Shown: in pieces, positions 17,997 to 25,249 of the stretch
Layout of the letters: each line of letters opens with the position of its first letter
Numbering within the stretch: the first letter of the stretch is position 1
Source of the DNA: an uncultured Caryophanales bacterium
GTDB lineage: Bacteria > Bacillota_I > Bacilli_A > RFN20 > CAG-826
Direction of reading: 5' to 3'
NCBI GenBank assembly: GCA_947302535.1
Contig: CAMYVX010000013.1
Span: 1 to 32,230, forward strand
DNA length: 32,230 nucleotides
Made by a program: the position numbers and the translations under genes
Notes under the pieces: generated by a model
Told to the model about the DNA's origin: nothing
What the model saw: the letters and a program-made list of their open reading frames with translations, nothing else
The model's database searches: none

Positions 17997-18575
17997 ATGA
18001 TTATTCATAATCTCAAAAGACTAGTGCTTCTATCTTCTTTGCTTTTTTCGTCATTGAGCATTGTTTCTTGTGGCAGCTCTTCCTCTTCTTCTCCTAGAAG
18101 AGAACATCGCTTGTCGTGGCGGTTATATAAATACGTCCCTAAGAACAAATATATCACTGCAATAAAAGATGAATATGATTTTGCTTTTATGGTTAGTTGC
18201 AACTATGTTGATAACGGTGATTACTCATACACAATTGAGGGGGAAATAGAATTATTCAATTACACAACAGACATTGATACTCTGCATAGTCTTTTACTAG
18301 AAGAACATATCTTTGGTATCGGTAAAGCTTTGTATGGCAATCATTTTGTTTATGACTACGACAATCCTCTTATCTTTACTGAAACGGCAAATTTAGAAGA
18401 ATTAACCCTTAGTTTCTCTTTAAAATGGTACGATGTTCATTTTGAATTATTTTTGGATTACTACTATATATTCTTCTCTTTGATAGAATCGGAAGCAACT
18501 GAAAACTTTAATAATAAATTCTATTACTATTTCTCGATAAAAGACTATTCAGTTGATAAAGGAGAAGCATCATGA
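17997..18575 (+). CDS. Putative lipoprotein, cassette gene 1
   Basis: Not a family I recognise. Residues 1-24 form a lipoprotein signal peptide (basic HNLKR, hydrophobic core, lipobox IVSC) with Cys25 as the lipidated residue, followed by a poly-serine linker (CGSSSSSS). The mature part, about 168 residues, is rich in Tyr, Phe, Asp and Glu with alternating beta-like pattern and no enzyme motif. It resembles the third cassette gene in layout: Cys plus Ser run, a FxVS strand, then an NYxxDxDTL-type segment (FNYTTDIDTL here, MNYDNDNTL there). Distant paralogy is possible. Its TGA stop, the only TGA stop in the window, overlaps the protease ATG (ATGA), so the two are coupled. Confidence 0.75.
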   Translation: MIIHNLKRLVLLSSLLFSSLSIVSCGSSSSSSPRREHRLSWRLYKYVPKNKYITAIKDEYDFAFMVSCNYVDNGDYSYTIEGEIELFNYTTDIDTLHSLLLEEHIFGIGKALYGNHFVYDYDNPLIFTETANLEELTLSFSLKWYDVHFELFLDYYYIFFSLIESEATENFNNKFYYYFSIKDYSVDKGEAS

Positions 18576-19915
18576 AATTATTACTTTGCCTTAATGTCCT
18601 CTACATAGTTTCTTTGCTTAATAGTAGTCTATATTTAAACAAAAACATTATTTCTTCTTCTCTTGATAACAATAAAACAATCATCAAATCTAGAAAAGAG
18701 ATTGGAGAAGATGAAGATTATATAACTTTATTAAGAAATAATTATCAAAAATTAATTGATGCTTATAATGAAGCTTCGAAAGATAAATTATTAGCCACTG
18801 AACTTCTAGTTTGTCGTAAGATGAATAATGAAGATGACTTATATTATCTAGGTTTCGATAAAGGCTTTGCTATTGTCGATTCCAATAAAACAGTAGTGGA
18901 AGTTACAAATCGTGATTACACCTATAAAGATGATTTAAATGATTACGATGAAATCTTTTATAGAGGCAATACATTTTATTACAAAAAAGACGATGAACTC
19001 ATAGAGCTTATTGATGATAGAGTTTATACAATTAAAACATCAAGTGCAGAAGGTTCGCAAAGTAATGGCGTCAGTCATAACGGCCAAATTAGGCCTGGTG
19101 ACGGCACGATTTATGATTTAGATGATTATATTGATGATAGATATGCTGGATTTACAGTTACAAATGTTTTTTCATCTTGCCTCAACAATACAATGAATGT
19201 ATATCAGTTTGATACAAGCTTTTATCTCAATAATGCAGGCGGAAGCGAATGCAATTGCGTTTTAAACGCTACTTACTCTATGTTGCTTCACATGGGTATA
19301 AATGGATGGGCCCCTACATTTTATTATGGTGATACATATATTGACTGTTTAGATGACATTAGCGACGATCCACATTACCATGATCTCGTTGAAATTGGAA
19401 ACTGGTCCGTCAATTACCGTCAAAGAATCGGCACTGAATGGCACGGATATAACTGTTTGGAAAAAATTCCTGGTTTGTATAATCACATTAGAAACCGCGC
19501 ACTTGAATATTGTTACGATGAGGGCAGCGATTTCCAATTTTTAAGATCAATGGATTTGATTAGTTATGTCGATGGTTTCTATAATTATCAAATAACTACA
19601 GGTTTTTGTAGCGATACAGGAGTAGTGAAAAATCGAATAAATGATGAAATGTCTAGTTTTATCGGGGTATCCGGATCTGAAACATATGGCAATCATGCTA
19701 TGTGTGTAGTTGGCTATGAAACATATAATTTTGGGATTAGCGGCTTTTTTAATTTTTCTTTACCCAGAATCTTCTTTAGAGTTGATGATGGATTTTCTAA
19801 CAAAATAGATGAAGGTCAAATGTGGACAGGTCCTATATTTTTCGATCCTTATTATTCTGATTCATTTATTTTTGTTGTCGCTAGCGAAAACATTGTCGAT
19901 TTATCTCTTTGTTAG
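18572..19915 (+). CDS. Secreted papain-like (C39-like/C10-like) cysteine protease
   Basis: A 447-residue exported protein. Residues 1-20 look like a signal peptide. Residues ~50-155 resemble the propeptide of streptopain-like enzymes (YYLGFDKGFAIVDSNKTVVE). A papain-like catalytic core runs from ~200 to the end. The likely nucleophile is Cys229 in ECNCVLNATYSMLLHMG, the likely histidine is His375 in GNHAMCVVGYE, and Asp405/Asp406 in FRVDDGF stands where papain-like enzymes keep the third residue. The usual oxyanion Gln ahead of the Cys is not evident. The mature region has many cysteines. AAGGAG precedes the ATG, which overlaps the upstream lipoprotein stop. The substrate is unknown. The cysteine protease-fold call is moderate, and export is well supported. 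Confidence 0.7.
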   Translation: MKLLLCLNVLYIVSLLNSSLYLNKNIISSSLDNNKTIIKSRKEIGEDEDYITLLRNNYQKLIDAYNEASKDKLLATELLVCRKMNNEDDLYYLGFDKGFAIVDSNKTVVEVTNRDYTYKDDLNDYDEIFYRGNTFYYKKDDELIELIDDRVYTIKTSSAEGSQSNGVSHNGQIRPGDGTIYDLDDYIDDRYAGFTVTNVFSSCLNNTMNVYQFDTSFYLNNAGGSECNCVLNATYSMLLHMGINGWAPTFYYGDTYIDCLDDISDDPHYHDLVEIGNWSVNYRQRIGTEWHGYNCLEKIPGLYNHIRNRALEYCYDEGSDFQFLRSMDLISYVDGFYNYQITTGFCSDTGVVKNRINDEMSSFIGVSGSETYGNHAMCVVGYETYNFGISGFFNFSLPRIFFRVDDGFSNKIDEGQMWTGPIFFDPYYSDSFIFVVASENIVDLSLC

Positions 19916-20448
19916 GAGGAGTTAGCCATACGAAAACAAATTTTAATCTTTTTAAATCAATAGGCGTTTTATCCGTTTTATTAATTGCTGGATGTTACTC
20001 TAGTTCGTCTCCAGATAATTCTCTTCCCTTCTACCGTTATCATGGGTATATGGATAGGCCAGTTACCTTTGGATCCGAAGACAGCGAGTGTCATGGTGTT
20101 ACTTTTTTTGTCTCCTTCGAGATTATCAAAAATAATAATTCTTTCCTTGTTGATTATACTGTTCAATTCATGAATTATGATAATGATAATACACTGGTTG
20201 AATATTGTAAAAGGGAGCTGGGGAATAACTTTAATATTGTACTATTGCAAAGTAGTTTTTATCTAAGACATCTTGGATATTTTTCCTGTAGTTATTCAAA
20301 ACCTAATAATCTAGATGATATTTTATGTCTTCCTGAACAGCTGCTTTTCAAAGTTACGATCGAACAAGAAGAGCCTCCGAGTGAGGGCGGCATATTTTAT
20401 TTTAGATGGGGTGTTGGCGGTCATTCAGAGTTTTATATACACATTTAA
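19909..20448 (+). CDS. Putative lipoprotein, cassette gene 3, with an anomalous start
   Basis: Unknown family. The frame holds a textbook lipoprotein signal (basic KTNFNLFKS, core IGVLSVLL, lipobox LIAGC) followed by a serine run (CYSSSS) and ~150 beta-rich residues. The only conventional upstream start is TTG at 19909, inside the protease gene and without a Shine-Dalgarno sequence. A strong AGGAGG (19914-19919) lies downstream of that TTG and points to codon 19930, which reads ACG. Initiation at ACG would give the ideal signal peptide. Either ACG is used, the TTG is used by coupling, or the ATG was lost by mutation. The coordinates give the longest form. It looks distantly related to cassette gene 1. 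Confidence 0.65.
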   Translation: MLGGVSHTKTNFNLFKSIGVLSVLLIAGCYSSSSPDNSLPFYRYHGYMDRPVTFGSEDSECHGVTFFVSFEIIKNNNSFLVDYTVQFMNYDNDNTLVEYCKRELGNNFNIVLLQSSFYLRHLGYFSCSYSKPNNLDDILCLPEQLLFKVTIEQEEPPSEGGIFYFRWGVGGHSEFYIHI

Positions 20449-20460
20449 AATAAGTACATA

Positions 20461-20524
20461 AACTATTGGTTTGTTGATTGAATGAAATTATTGCATTTTA
20501 ATCAACATATTATATATAATAGTT
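20461..20524 (+). promoter_or_regulatory. rpmG promoter within nested inverted repeats
   Basis: TTGCAT (20491-20496), an 18-bp spacer and TATAAT (20515-20520). An outer inverted repeat AACTATT (20461-20467) / AATAGTT (20518-20524) encloses an inner perfect one, TGTTGATT (20472-20479) / AATCAACA (20500-20507). The -35 is in the inner loop and the -10 runs into the outer right arm. The dyad suggests an operator. No known regulator consensus is recognised. Confidence 0.65.
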
Positions 20525-20548
20525 AACGACTTTAAGGAGAGTAGTGAT

Positions 20549-20716
20549 ATGGCAAATAAACAAGATAGAATTTCAATCACATTAAAATGTACTGAATGTG
20601 GTGAAGAAAATTATTTGACAAGTAAAAATAAAAAGAAAAATCCTGACCGTCTTGAAAGAAGCAAATATTGCCCAAGATGTAAGAAAAACACACTTCACCG
20701 TGAGAAAAAGAAATAA
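20549..20716 (+). CDS. rpmG: 50S ribosomal protein L33
   Basis: A 55-residue, highly basic ribosomal protein. The sequence starts [20 protein letters not shown] and has the zinc-binding pairs CTEC (Cys14, Cys17) and CPRC (Cys41, Cys44), so it is the zinc-containing (C+) form of L33. TLHREKKK at the end is typical. AAGGAGA precedes the ATG, and a promoter and a terminator bracket the gene, making it a single transcription unit. In many Firmicutes rpmG sits before secE-nusG. That is not the case here, so a second rpmG may exist elsewhere. Confidence 0.96.
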   Translation: MANKQDRISITLKCTECGEENYLTSKNKKKNPDRLERSKYCPRCKKNTLHREKKK

Positions 20717-20737
20717 TAGGCTTTGCCTATTTTTTTC
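20715..20737 (+). terminator. Rho-independent terminator after rpmG
   Basis: AATAGGC (20715-20721), loop TTT, GCCTATT (20725-20731), then a run of T. It overlaps the rpmG stop codon and ends about 11 nt before the next gene. Confidence 0.92.
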
Positions 20738-20747
20738 TTATTAAGTT

Positions 20748-21377
20748 ATGAAAATAGTTCCATTTATTTATGATGATATAGATGATTTATTCGCTAATAC
20801 GTATTTATTAATTGATAAATCATCATCTTGTGTAGTTATTGATCCAAGTAAAGATAATGATAATCTCATAAACTACATTAGGAAGAATAATCTTGTTTTA
20901 AAAGCCATATTACTAACACATGGACACTTTGACCATATTAGAGGCGTTAGTAGGTTAGTAACCGCTTTCAATTGTCCTGTCTATATTTCTTTTGAGGAGA
21001 AAGAAACTTTAACTAACACTTTGTTTAATTGTTCTTATATGGGCGAAAACGAAGTAATCGTGGACGAAGAAGTAACTTTGGTTAATGATGGTGATGCGAT
21101 TGACATATTAGATGAACCCATCTCCGTTATAGCTACGCCTTTTCATACTAAAGGATCATTATGTTATTACTTAAAAGAAAGCAAAGCTTTATTCTCGGGA
21201 GATTTCCTTTTTGAAGGCTCAGTAGGTCGATGTGATTTACCAACATCTTCAAGAAAGGATTTCGCTAACTCTATTAGTAAGATTCTGGCTTTACCAGATG
21301 AAACAAAAGTTTATCCTGGCCATGGAAGTTTTACTTCAATTGCTAGAGAAAGAAAATCAAATCCTTTTCTAAAGTAA
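20748..21377 (+). CDS. Metallo-beta-lactamase-fold hydrolase (glyoxalase II-like, YqgX family)
   Basis: A 209-residue single-domain MBL protein. The metal site is complete: THGHFDH (His58, His60, Asp62, His63), His133 (TPFHTKGS), Asp152 (SGDFLF) and His192 (YPGHG). The C-terminal glutathione-binding domain of true glyoxalase II is missing, so this is the short bacterial form whose substrate is usually unassigned. The GDFLFEGSVGRCDLPTSS region is characteristic of the YqgX subfamily. No Shine-Dalgarno sequence precedes the ATG, which stands only 11 nt after the rpmG terminator, so the way it is transcribed and started is unclear. A weak hairpin TCCTTTT/AAAAGGA (21362-21382) covers its stop. 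Confidence 0.9.
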   Translation: MKIVPFIYDDIDDLFANTYLLIDKSSSCVVIDPSKDNDNLINYIRKNNLVLKAILLTHGHFDHIRGVSRLVTAFNCPVYISFEEKETLTNTLFNCSYMGENEVIVDEEVTLVNDGDAIDILDEPISVIATPFHTKGSLCYYLKESKALFSGDFLFEGSVGRCDLPTSSRKDFANSISKILALPDETKVYPGHGSFTSIARERKSNPFLK

Positions 21378-21385
21378 AAGGAATT

Positions 21386-21394
21386 TGCTATAAT
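21386..21394 (+). promoter_or_regulatory. Extended -10 promoter of efp
   Basis: TGC followed by a perfect TATAAT (21389-21394), 35 nt before the efp ATG. A convincing -35 is not visible. A Shine-Dalgarno AAGGAG follows in the leader. Confidence 0.7.
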
Positions 21395-21429
21395 ACAAAA
21401 GTTCAAAAAATAAAAGGAGATTTAAAAAA

Positions 21430-21987
21430 ATGGTTAACGTAACAGAATTAAGACCTGGTAACTACTTCATTGATGAAGGTAATCTCTATCGTGTTGAGGA
21501 CATTTTATTAAATAAAACCGCTATGAGAAAAATGGTAGCGAAAGTCAAAGTGAGAAACATGAGAACTGGCGCTATCGTTGAAATTGCTCGTAACAGTGGC
21601 TACATGGTAGAAAACATCCGTTTAGACAAAAAGCAAATGCAATATCTTTATGATACAGGCGATGCTTTATGCTTCATGGATCAAGAAACATACGAACAAA
21701 TTGAAATCAGCAAAGATCGTTTGCAATGGGAAATCCAATTCCTTAAAGGCGATGAAATTGTTGAAATCACAGCCTACGAAGGAGAAATCCTTGGTATCAA
21801 CTTACCAGCTAAAGTTGCTCTTAAAATTGTTTCCTGCGAACCCGCTATCCGTGGTGATACAGTGAATAAACCAACAAAACCAGCAACATTAGAAACCGGA
21901 CTTAAAGTCCGCGTCCCATTATTCATAGAAGAAGGCGAAGAAGTTCTTGTTCGTACAGATAACGGTGAATACGACGGAAGAGCCTAG
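21430..21987 (+). CDS. efp: Elongation factor P with an atypical tip loop
   Basis: EF-P relieves ribosomes stalled at polyproline stretches. The 185-residue protein has the three beta-barrel domains (N-terminal KOW-like, then two OB folds, ending VRTDNGEYDGRA). A gapless alignment to Bacillus EF-P puts the modified tip lysine at position 32, in the usual KPGKGA. Here the loop reads KTAMRK (29-34), so residue 32 is Met, with Arg33 and Lys34 beside it. From memory, mycoplasma EF-P has a similar NKTAMR loop. The usual lysine modifications therefore cannot occur at position 32. AAGGAG precedes the ATG. yneF follows 11 nt after the stop and is probably cotranscribed. Confidence 0.95.
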   Translation: MVNVTELRPGNYFIDEGNLYRVEDILLNKTAMRKMVAKVKVRNMRTGAIVEIARNSGYMVENIRLDKKQMQYLYDTGDALCFMDQETYEQIEISKDRLQWEIQFLKGDEIVEITAYEGEILGINLPAKVALKIVSCEPAIRGDTVNKPTKPATLETGLKVRVPLFIEEGEEVLVRTDNGEYDGRA

Positions 21988-21998
21988 GAGAAACATTT

Positions 21999-22232
21999 AT
22001 GTTTATATTAGCTGATATGGCCGTTGGTGGTGCTATTGGCATCGCTGTTGGAACTTTAATCCTTGGATTAGTTGGTGGATTCTTTGGAGCTAGAGCTTTG
22101 TTTAAAAAACAACTCCGTGACAATCCTCCGATTAACGAAAAAATGATTCGCGTTATGCTCACACAAATGGGACGTAAACCCAGTGAAAAGCAAGTTCGCG
22201 AAATCATGAAATCAATGAACGATGCTCGTTAA
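21999..22232 (+). CDS. YneF family (UPF0154) small membrane protein
   Basis: A 77-residue protein with one N-terminal membrane span (about residues 6-31, Gly/Ala-rich GGAIGIAVGTLILGLVGG) and the conserved cytoplasmic tail DNPPINEKMIRVMLTQMGRK followed by a helix ending KSMNDAR. This pattern is diagnostic of UPF0154/YneF. The function is unknown. GGAG lies before the ATG, and it follows efp closely. A strong terminator follows. Confidence 0.92.
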   Translation: MFILADMAVGGAIGIAVGTLILGLVGGFFGARALFKKQLRDNPPINEKMIRVMLTQMGRKPSEKQVREIMKSMNDAR

Positions 22233-22238
22233 ATAATT

Positions 22239-22262
22239 TCCCACAAATGTGGGATTTTATTT
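22239..22262 (+). terminator. Rho-independent terminator after yneF
   Basis: TCCCACA (22239-22245), a 2-nt minimal loop, TGTGGGA (22248-22254), then TTTTATTTT. It ends the efp-yneF unit. Confidence 0.9.
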
Positions 22263-22338
22263 TGCCTAATAAAAGAGGTTTTAAGGCAAGCAAATATAAA
22301 TATATGAATAGATGCCTAACCAGCATCTTTTCTTTTCC
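22262..22338 (+). other. Structured segment with mutually exclusive pairings ending in a terminator-like hairpin
   Basis: Four segments can pair in alternative ways: TTGCCT (22262-22267) with AGGCAA (22284-22289); AGGCA (22284-22288) with TGCCT (22313-22317); and AGATGC (22310-22315) with GCATCT (22323-22328), the last followed by a T-rich tract. This is the 1:2, 2:3, 3:4 layout of an attenuator, but no plus-strand gene lies downstream. A small RNA or a remnant is possible. No clear promoter is seen. Confidence 0.35.
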
Positions 22339-22386
22339 TAAAATGGCTAAAAACGAGCTCGAAATTTAAGCATTGATTTTAAAGCC

Positions 22387-22412
22387 AAAAAGAAAATCCC
22401 TATACATAGGGA
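22387..22412 (-). terminator. Rho-independent terminator of plsY
   Basis: Read on the minus strand, TCCCTA and TAGGGA (plus 22397-22402 and 22407-22412) form a stem with a 4-nt loop, followed by TTTTCTTTTT. It lies about 30 nt after the plsY stop. Confidence 0.88.
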
Positions 22413-22443
22413 CTTCTACTAAAAATATACTAGAGAATAACTA

Positions 22444-23205
22444 TTACTTCATCCAGGAAATTGTTCTTTCAGTTCCGGCTTTTAAGCGTTCAATATTACC
22501 TCTATGACGGACAACAAGGATAATGCACATGATGGTTTCAATAGAAGCAAAAACCCAGTTGATATTTAAATTAATTCCATAAGTAGGAAGGCTATATAAA
22601 GAAGCTGGAACAACCTTGCACATAACTAGAATCACCCAGATCCATGTAAGAACAGTGATGATAATAGAGGTTAAAATAGAAGCAAGCGAAACATATTTTT
22701 TCCACTTCAAAATAGCAAAATATAATAATCCAGGAATTAACCCTAACATCCATGTCGTTGTTACTGTACAACCCATGAAACAGGAAACCCCTTTACCACC
22801 TTTAAATTTAGCGTAAATTGGATAACAATGTCCAATCATACAGCCTAAAAGTGACATCCAATAGACTGGCCAAGGGATAATATAAGCAGAATTTAGACCA
22901 AAATTATTAACTAAATCTACAGAAGGACATAAAGCTTTTCCATCGAATTTGATGAAAGTGAAAAGCGCCCAACAGATCCACATTGGAGCGATTGTCTTGA
23001 CCATATCAAATAAAATGATACTTAAACCAACTTTTTTGCCCCATAATCTTCCAGCGTTTGTGCCACCAGCATTTTTTGAGCCATAATCGCGAGGATCCTG
23101 ATGGTAGAACACTTTACCAACAACTATAGCTGTTGGAAAAGAACCAAAAAGATAACCAAGAATGAAACAGAATAATACGGCTAATATATTGTATAATATA
23201 TTCAT
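22444..23205 (-). CDS. plsY: Acyl-phosphate--glycerol-3-phosphate acyltransferase PlsY
   Basis: Transfers an acyl group from acyl phosphate to glycerol-3-phosphate, the first committed step of phospholipid synthesis, at the membrane. The three PlsY motifs are present: GSFPTA (21-26), DYGSKNAGGTNAGR (40-53), and GHCYPIYAKFKGGKG (125-139). Several hydrophobic membrane segments surround them. At 253 residues it is longer than the usual ~200, with extra sequence in the loop near 85-110 and in the C-terminal part. AAGGAGG lies just before the ATG. It is a single minus-strand gene with its own terminator, divergent from parE, as plsY and parE often are in Firmicutes. Confidence 0.95.
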   Translation of the reverse strand: MNILYNILAVLFCFILGYLFGSFPTAIVVGKVFYHQDPRDYGSKNAGGTNAGRLWGKKVGLSIILFDMVKTIAPMWICWALFTFIKFDGKALCPSVDLVNNFGLNSAYIIPWPVYWMSLLGCMIGHCYPIYAKFKGGKGVSCFMGCTVTTTWMLGLIPGLLYFAILKWKKYVSLASILTSIIITVLTWIWVILVMCKVVPASLYSLPTYGINLNINWVFASIETIMCIILVVRHRGNIERLKAGTERTISWMK

Positions 23206-23232
23206 TTTTTAGCCTCCTTTTACACGCTATTT

Positions 23233-23277
23233 ATTATACTAAATAACTTTATATTTTCTACAAATATTGTTTATAAT
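23233..23277. promoter_or_regulatory. Divergent promoter region of plsY and parE
   Basis: Minus strand: TATAAT at plus 23233-23238 for plsY, with TTGTAG (23258-23263) as a loose -35 at 19 bp. Plus strand: TATAAT at 23272-23277 for parE, with only a poor -35. A GAGGTC Shine-Dalgarno sequence precedes the parE ATG. Confidence 0.55.
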
Positions 23278-23302
23278 TATTAACGTTTAAACGAGGTCAT
23301 AA

Positions 23303-25249
23303 ATGTCAGATAACAATTTTAAATCTTCATATGGCGCTGATGATATTCATATCCTACAAGGACTTGAAGGCGTTCGCAAAAGACCAGCTATGTACATTGG
23401 CTCCACCAACGCTAATGGTCTTCATCATTTAGTGTGGGAAGTTGTCGATAATGCTGTTGATGAAGCATTATCTGGTTTTGGTAATAAAATTGTTGTCACT
23501 TTACATAAAGATGGATCATGTTCTGTCCTTGATGAAGGTCGCGGAATTCCTACTGGCATCAATAAAGAAACAGGAAAACCAGCTGTTGAAGTGGTTTTTA
23601 CTGAATTACATGCTGGTGGAAAGTTCAATAGTAAGGTCTATCAAAGCGCTGCTGGTTTACATGGTGTTGGTGCTTCTGTTACTAATGCATTAAGTGAATG
23701 GTTAGAGGTCACCGTTTATTTAAACGGTGATATATCATTTATCCGCTTCGAAAATGGCGGTAATCTTGTTGTCCCATTAGAGAAAAGAGGAACAACTAAG
23801 AAACACGGAACATTGGTAAGATTTAAGCCTGACAAGAAGATTTTCTCTACAGTTGAGTTCAAAAGAGACATAATCGCAGGCCATTTACAAGAATCTGCTT
23901 TCTTGATGAGCGGTGTTCGTTTTGTCTTAATTGATGAAAGAATTAACGAGACTCAGGAGTTCTATTATGAGAATGGATTAGTGGAATATGTTAATAATAT
24001 TAACATAAACAAGAAACATTTAACTCCAGTTATCCATTTCACCGACTACGATAATGAAACTGGTATTTCTAGCGAAGTTGCACTTCAATACTGTAACGAA
24101 GACTATAACGAAACCATCCTTTCTTACGCGAATAATATTAGAACCAAGGAAGGTGGAACCCACGAAGTGGGTTTCAAAGCAGGTATTACTCGCGCTGTTA
24201 ATGAATTCGCTGAAAACTTCAATCTTTTAAAAGGAAAGAAGCTTGAAGGCAGTGATATTCGTGAAGGTTTAACAGCTTTAATTTCATTAAAGATTCCTGA
24301 ATCTTCTTTGGAATTTGAAGGACAAACTAAAGGAAAACTAGGAACTCCAGAAGCAACCTACATTGTACAAAATTTTATTTATAATAAGTTAACTTATTAT
24401 CTCACTGAAAACAAAGAATTAGGCTTAAATTTAATCAAAAAATGCGTTGATGCGCAACAAGCTAGAATTGCCGCAAGAAAAGCAAAAGATGAAGCAAGAA
24501 GCGCAAAAAAGACAAAAACCGAAGTCATTCTTTCTGATAAATTAACTCCTGCTCAAAGTAAGGACTATTTGAAAAACGAATTATTCATCGTTGAAGGTGA
24601 TTCTGCTGGCGGATCAGCGAAAAAAGGTAGAGATAGAATACATCAAGCTATTCTTCCTTTAAGAGGTAAACCTCTTAATACTGATGGTTTACAAGTTTCT
24701 CAACTTTTAAAGAACGAAGAAATTGCCACAATTATTAACACTATTGGAGCGGGATTTGGTCAAGCTTTTGATATTGATGATATTCATTATGGCAAAATCA
24801 TTATCATGACCGATGCTGATACTGATGGTGCTCATATTCAAACATTATTACTTACATTCTTCTATCACTATATGAGACCACTTATCACTAGTGGGCATGT
24901 ATTTATTGCTGTTCCACCTTTATATAGAATATATAAAGAAGAAGGTCATAAAATGGTCCAAGAATATGCTTGGGATGACGAAGGATTAGAAAGAGCAAAA
25001 GAAAAAATTGGTCGAGGCTATAAAGTTTCTCGCTATAAAGGGCTTGGTGAAATGGATGCGATTCAATTAAAAGAAACAACTATGGATCCAAGAAGTAGAT
25101 TACTTATTCAAGTGGATATTGAAGATCCTTTGCTTGCGGAAAATAGAGTCTCCACTTTAATGGGTAAAGATACCTCATCGAGGAAACGTTGGGTGGAAGA
25201 AAATGTCAATTTCGATGAAATTGATACATTCATCAAGGAGGTCAAATAA
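23303..25249 (+). CDS. parE: DNA topoisomerase IV subunit B (ParE)
   Basis: ATPase subunit of topoisomerase IV, which unlinks daughter chromosomes. The 648-residue protein has the GHKL ATPase motifs (RKRPAMYIGST, VVDNAVDEALSG, DEGRGIPTG, GLHGVGASV), the transducer domain, and a TOPRIM domain with Glu431 (EGDSAGG) and DADTDG (504-509). ParE rather than GyrB is favoured by SDKLTPAQSKD and GRDRIHQAILPLRGKPLN and by the ParC-like partner that follows. The start is supported by GAGGTC. Its stop overlaps the parC start (TAATG), so the two subunits are translated together. Confidence 0.95.
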   Translation: MSDNNFKSSYGADDIHILQGLEGVRKRPAMYIGSTNANGLHHLVWEVVDNAVDEALSGFGNKIVVTLHKDGSCSVLDEGRGIPTGINKETGKPAVEVVFTELHAGGKFNSKVYQSAAGLHGVGASVTNALSEWLEVTVYLNGDISFIRFENGGNLVVPLEKRGTTKKHGTLVRFKPDKKIFSTVEFKRDIIAGHLQESAFLMSGVRFVLIDERINETQEFYYENGLVEYVNNININKKHLTPVIHFTDYDNETGISSEVALQYCNEDYNETILSYANNIRTKEGGTHEVGFKAGITRAVNEFAENFNLLKGKKLEGSDIREGLTALISLKIPESSLEFEGQTKGKLGTPEATYIVQNFIYNKLTYYLTENKELGLNLIKKCVDAQQARIAARKAKDEARSAKKTKTEVILSDKLTPAQSKDYLKNELFIVEGDSAGGSAKKGRDRIHQAILPLRGKPLNTDGLQVSQLLKNEEIATIINTIGAGFGQAFDIDDIHYGKIIIMTDADTDGAHIQTLLLTFFYHYMRPLITSGHVFIAVPPLYRIYKEEGHKMVQEYAWDDEGLERAKEKIGRGYKVSRYKGLGEMDAIQLKETTMDPRSRLLIQVDIEDPLLAENRVSTLMGKDTSSRKRWVEENVNFDEIDTFIKEVK

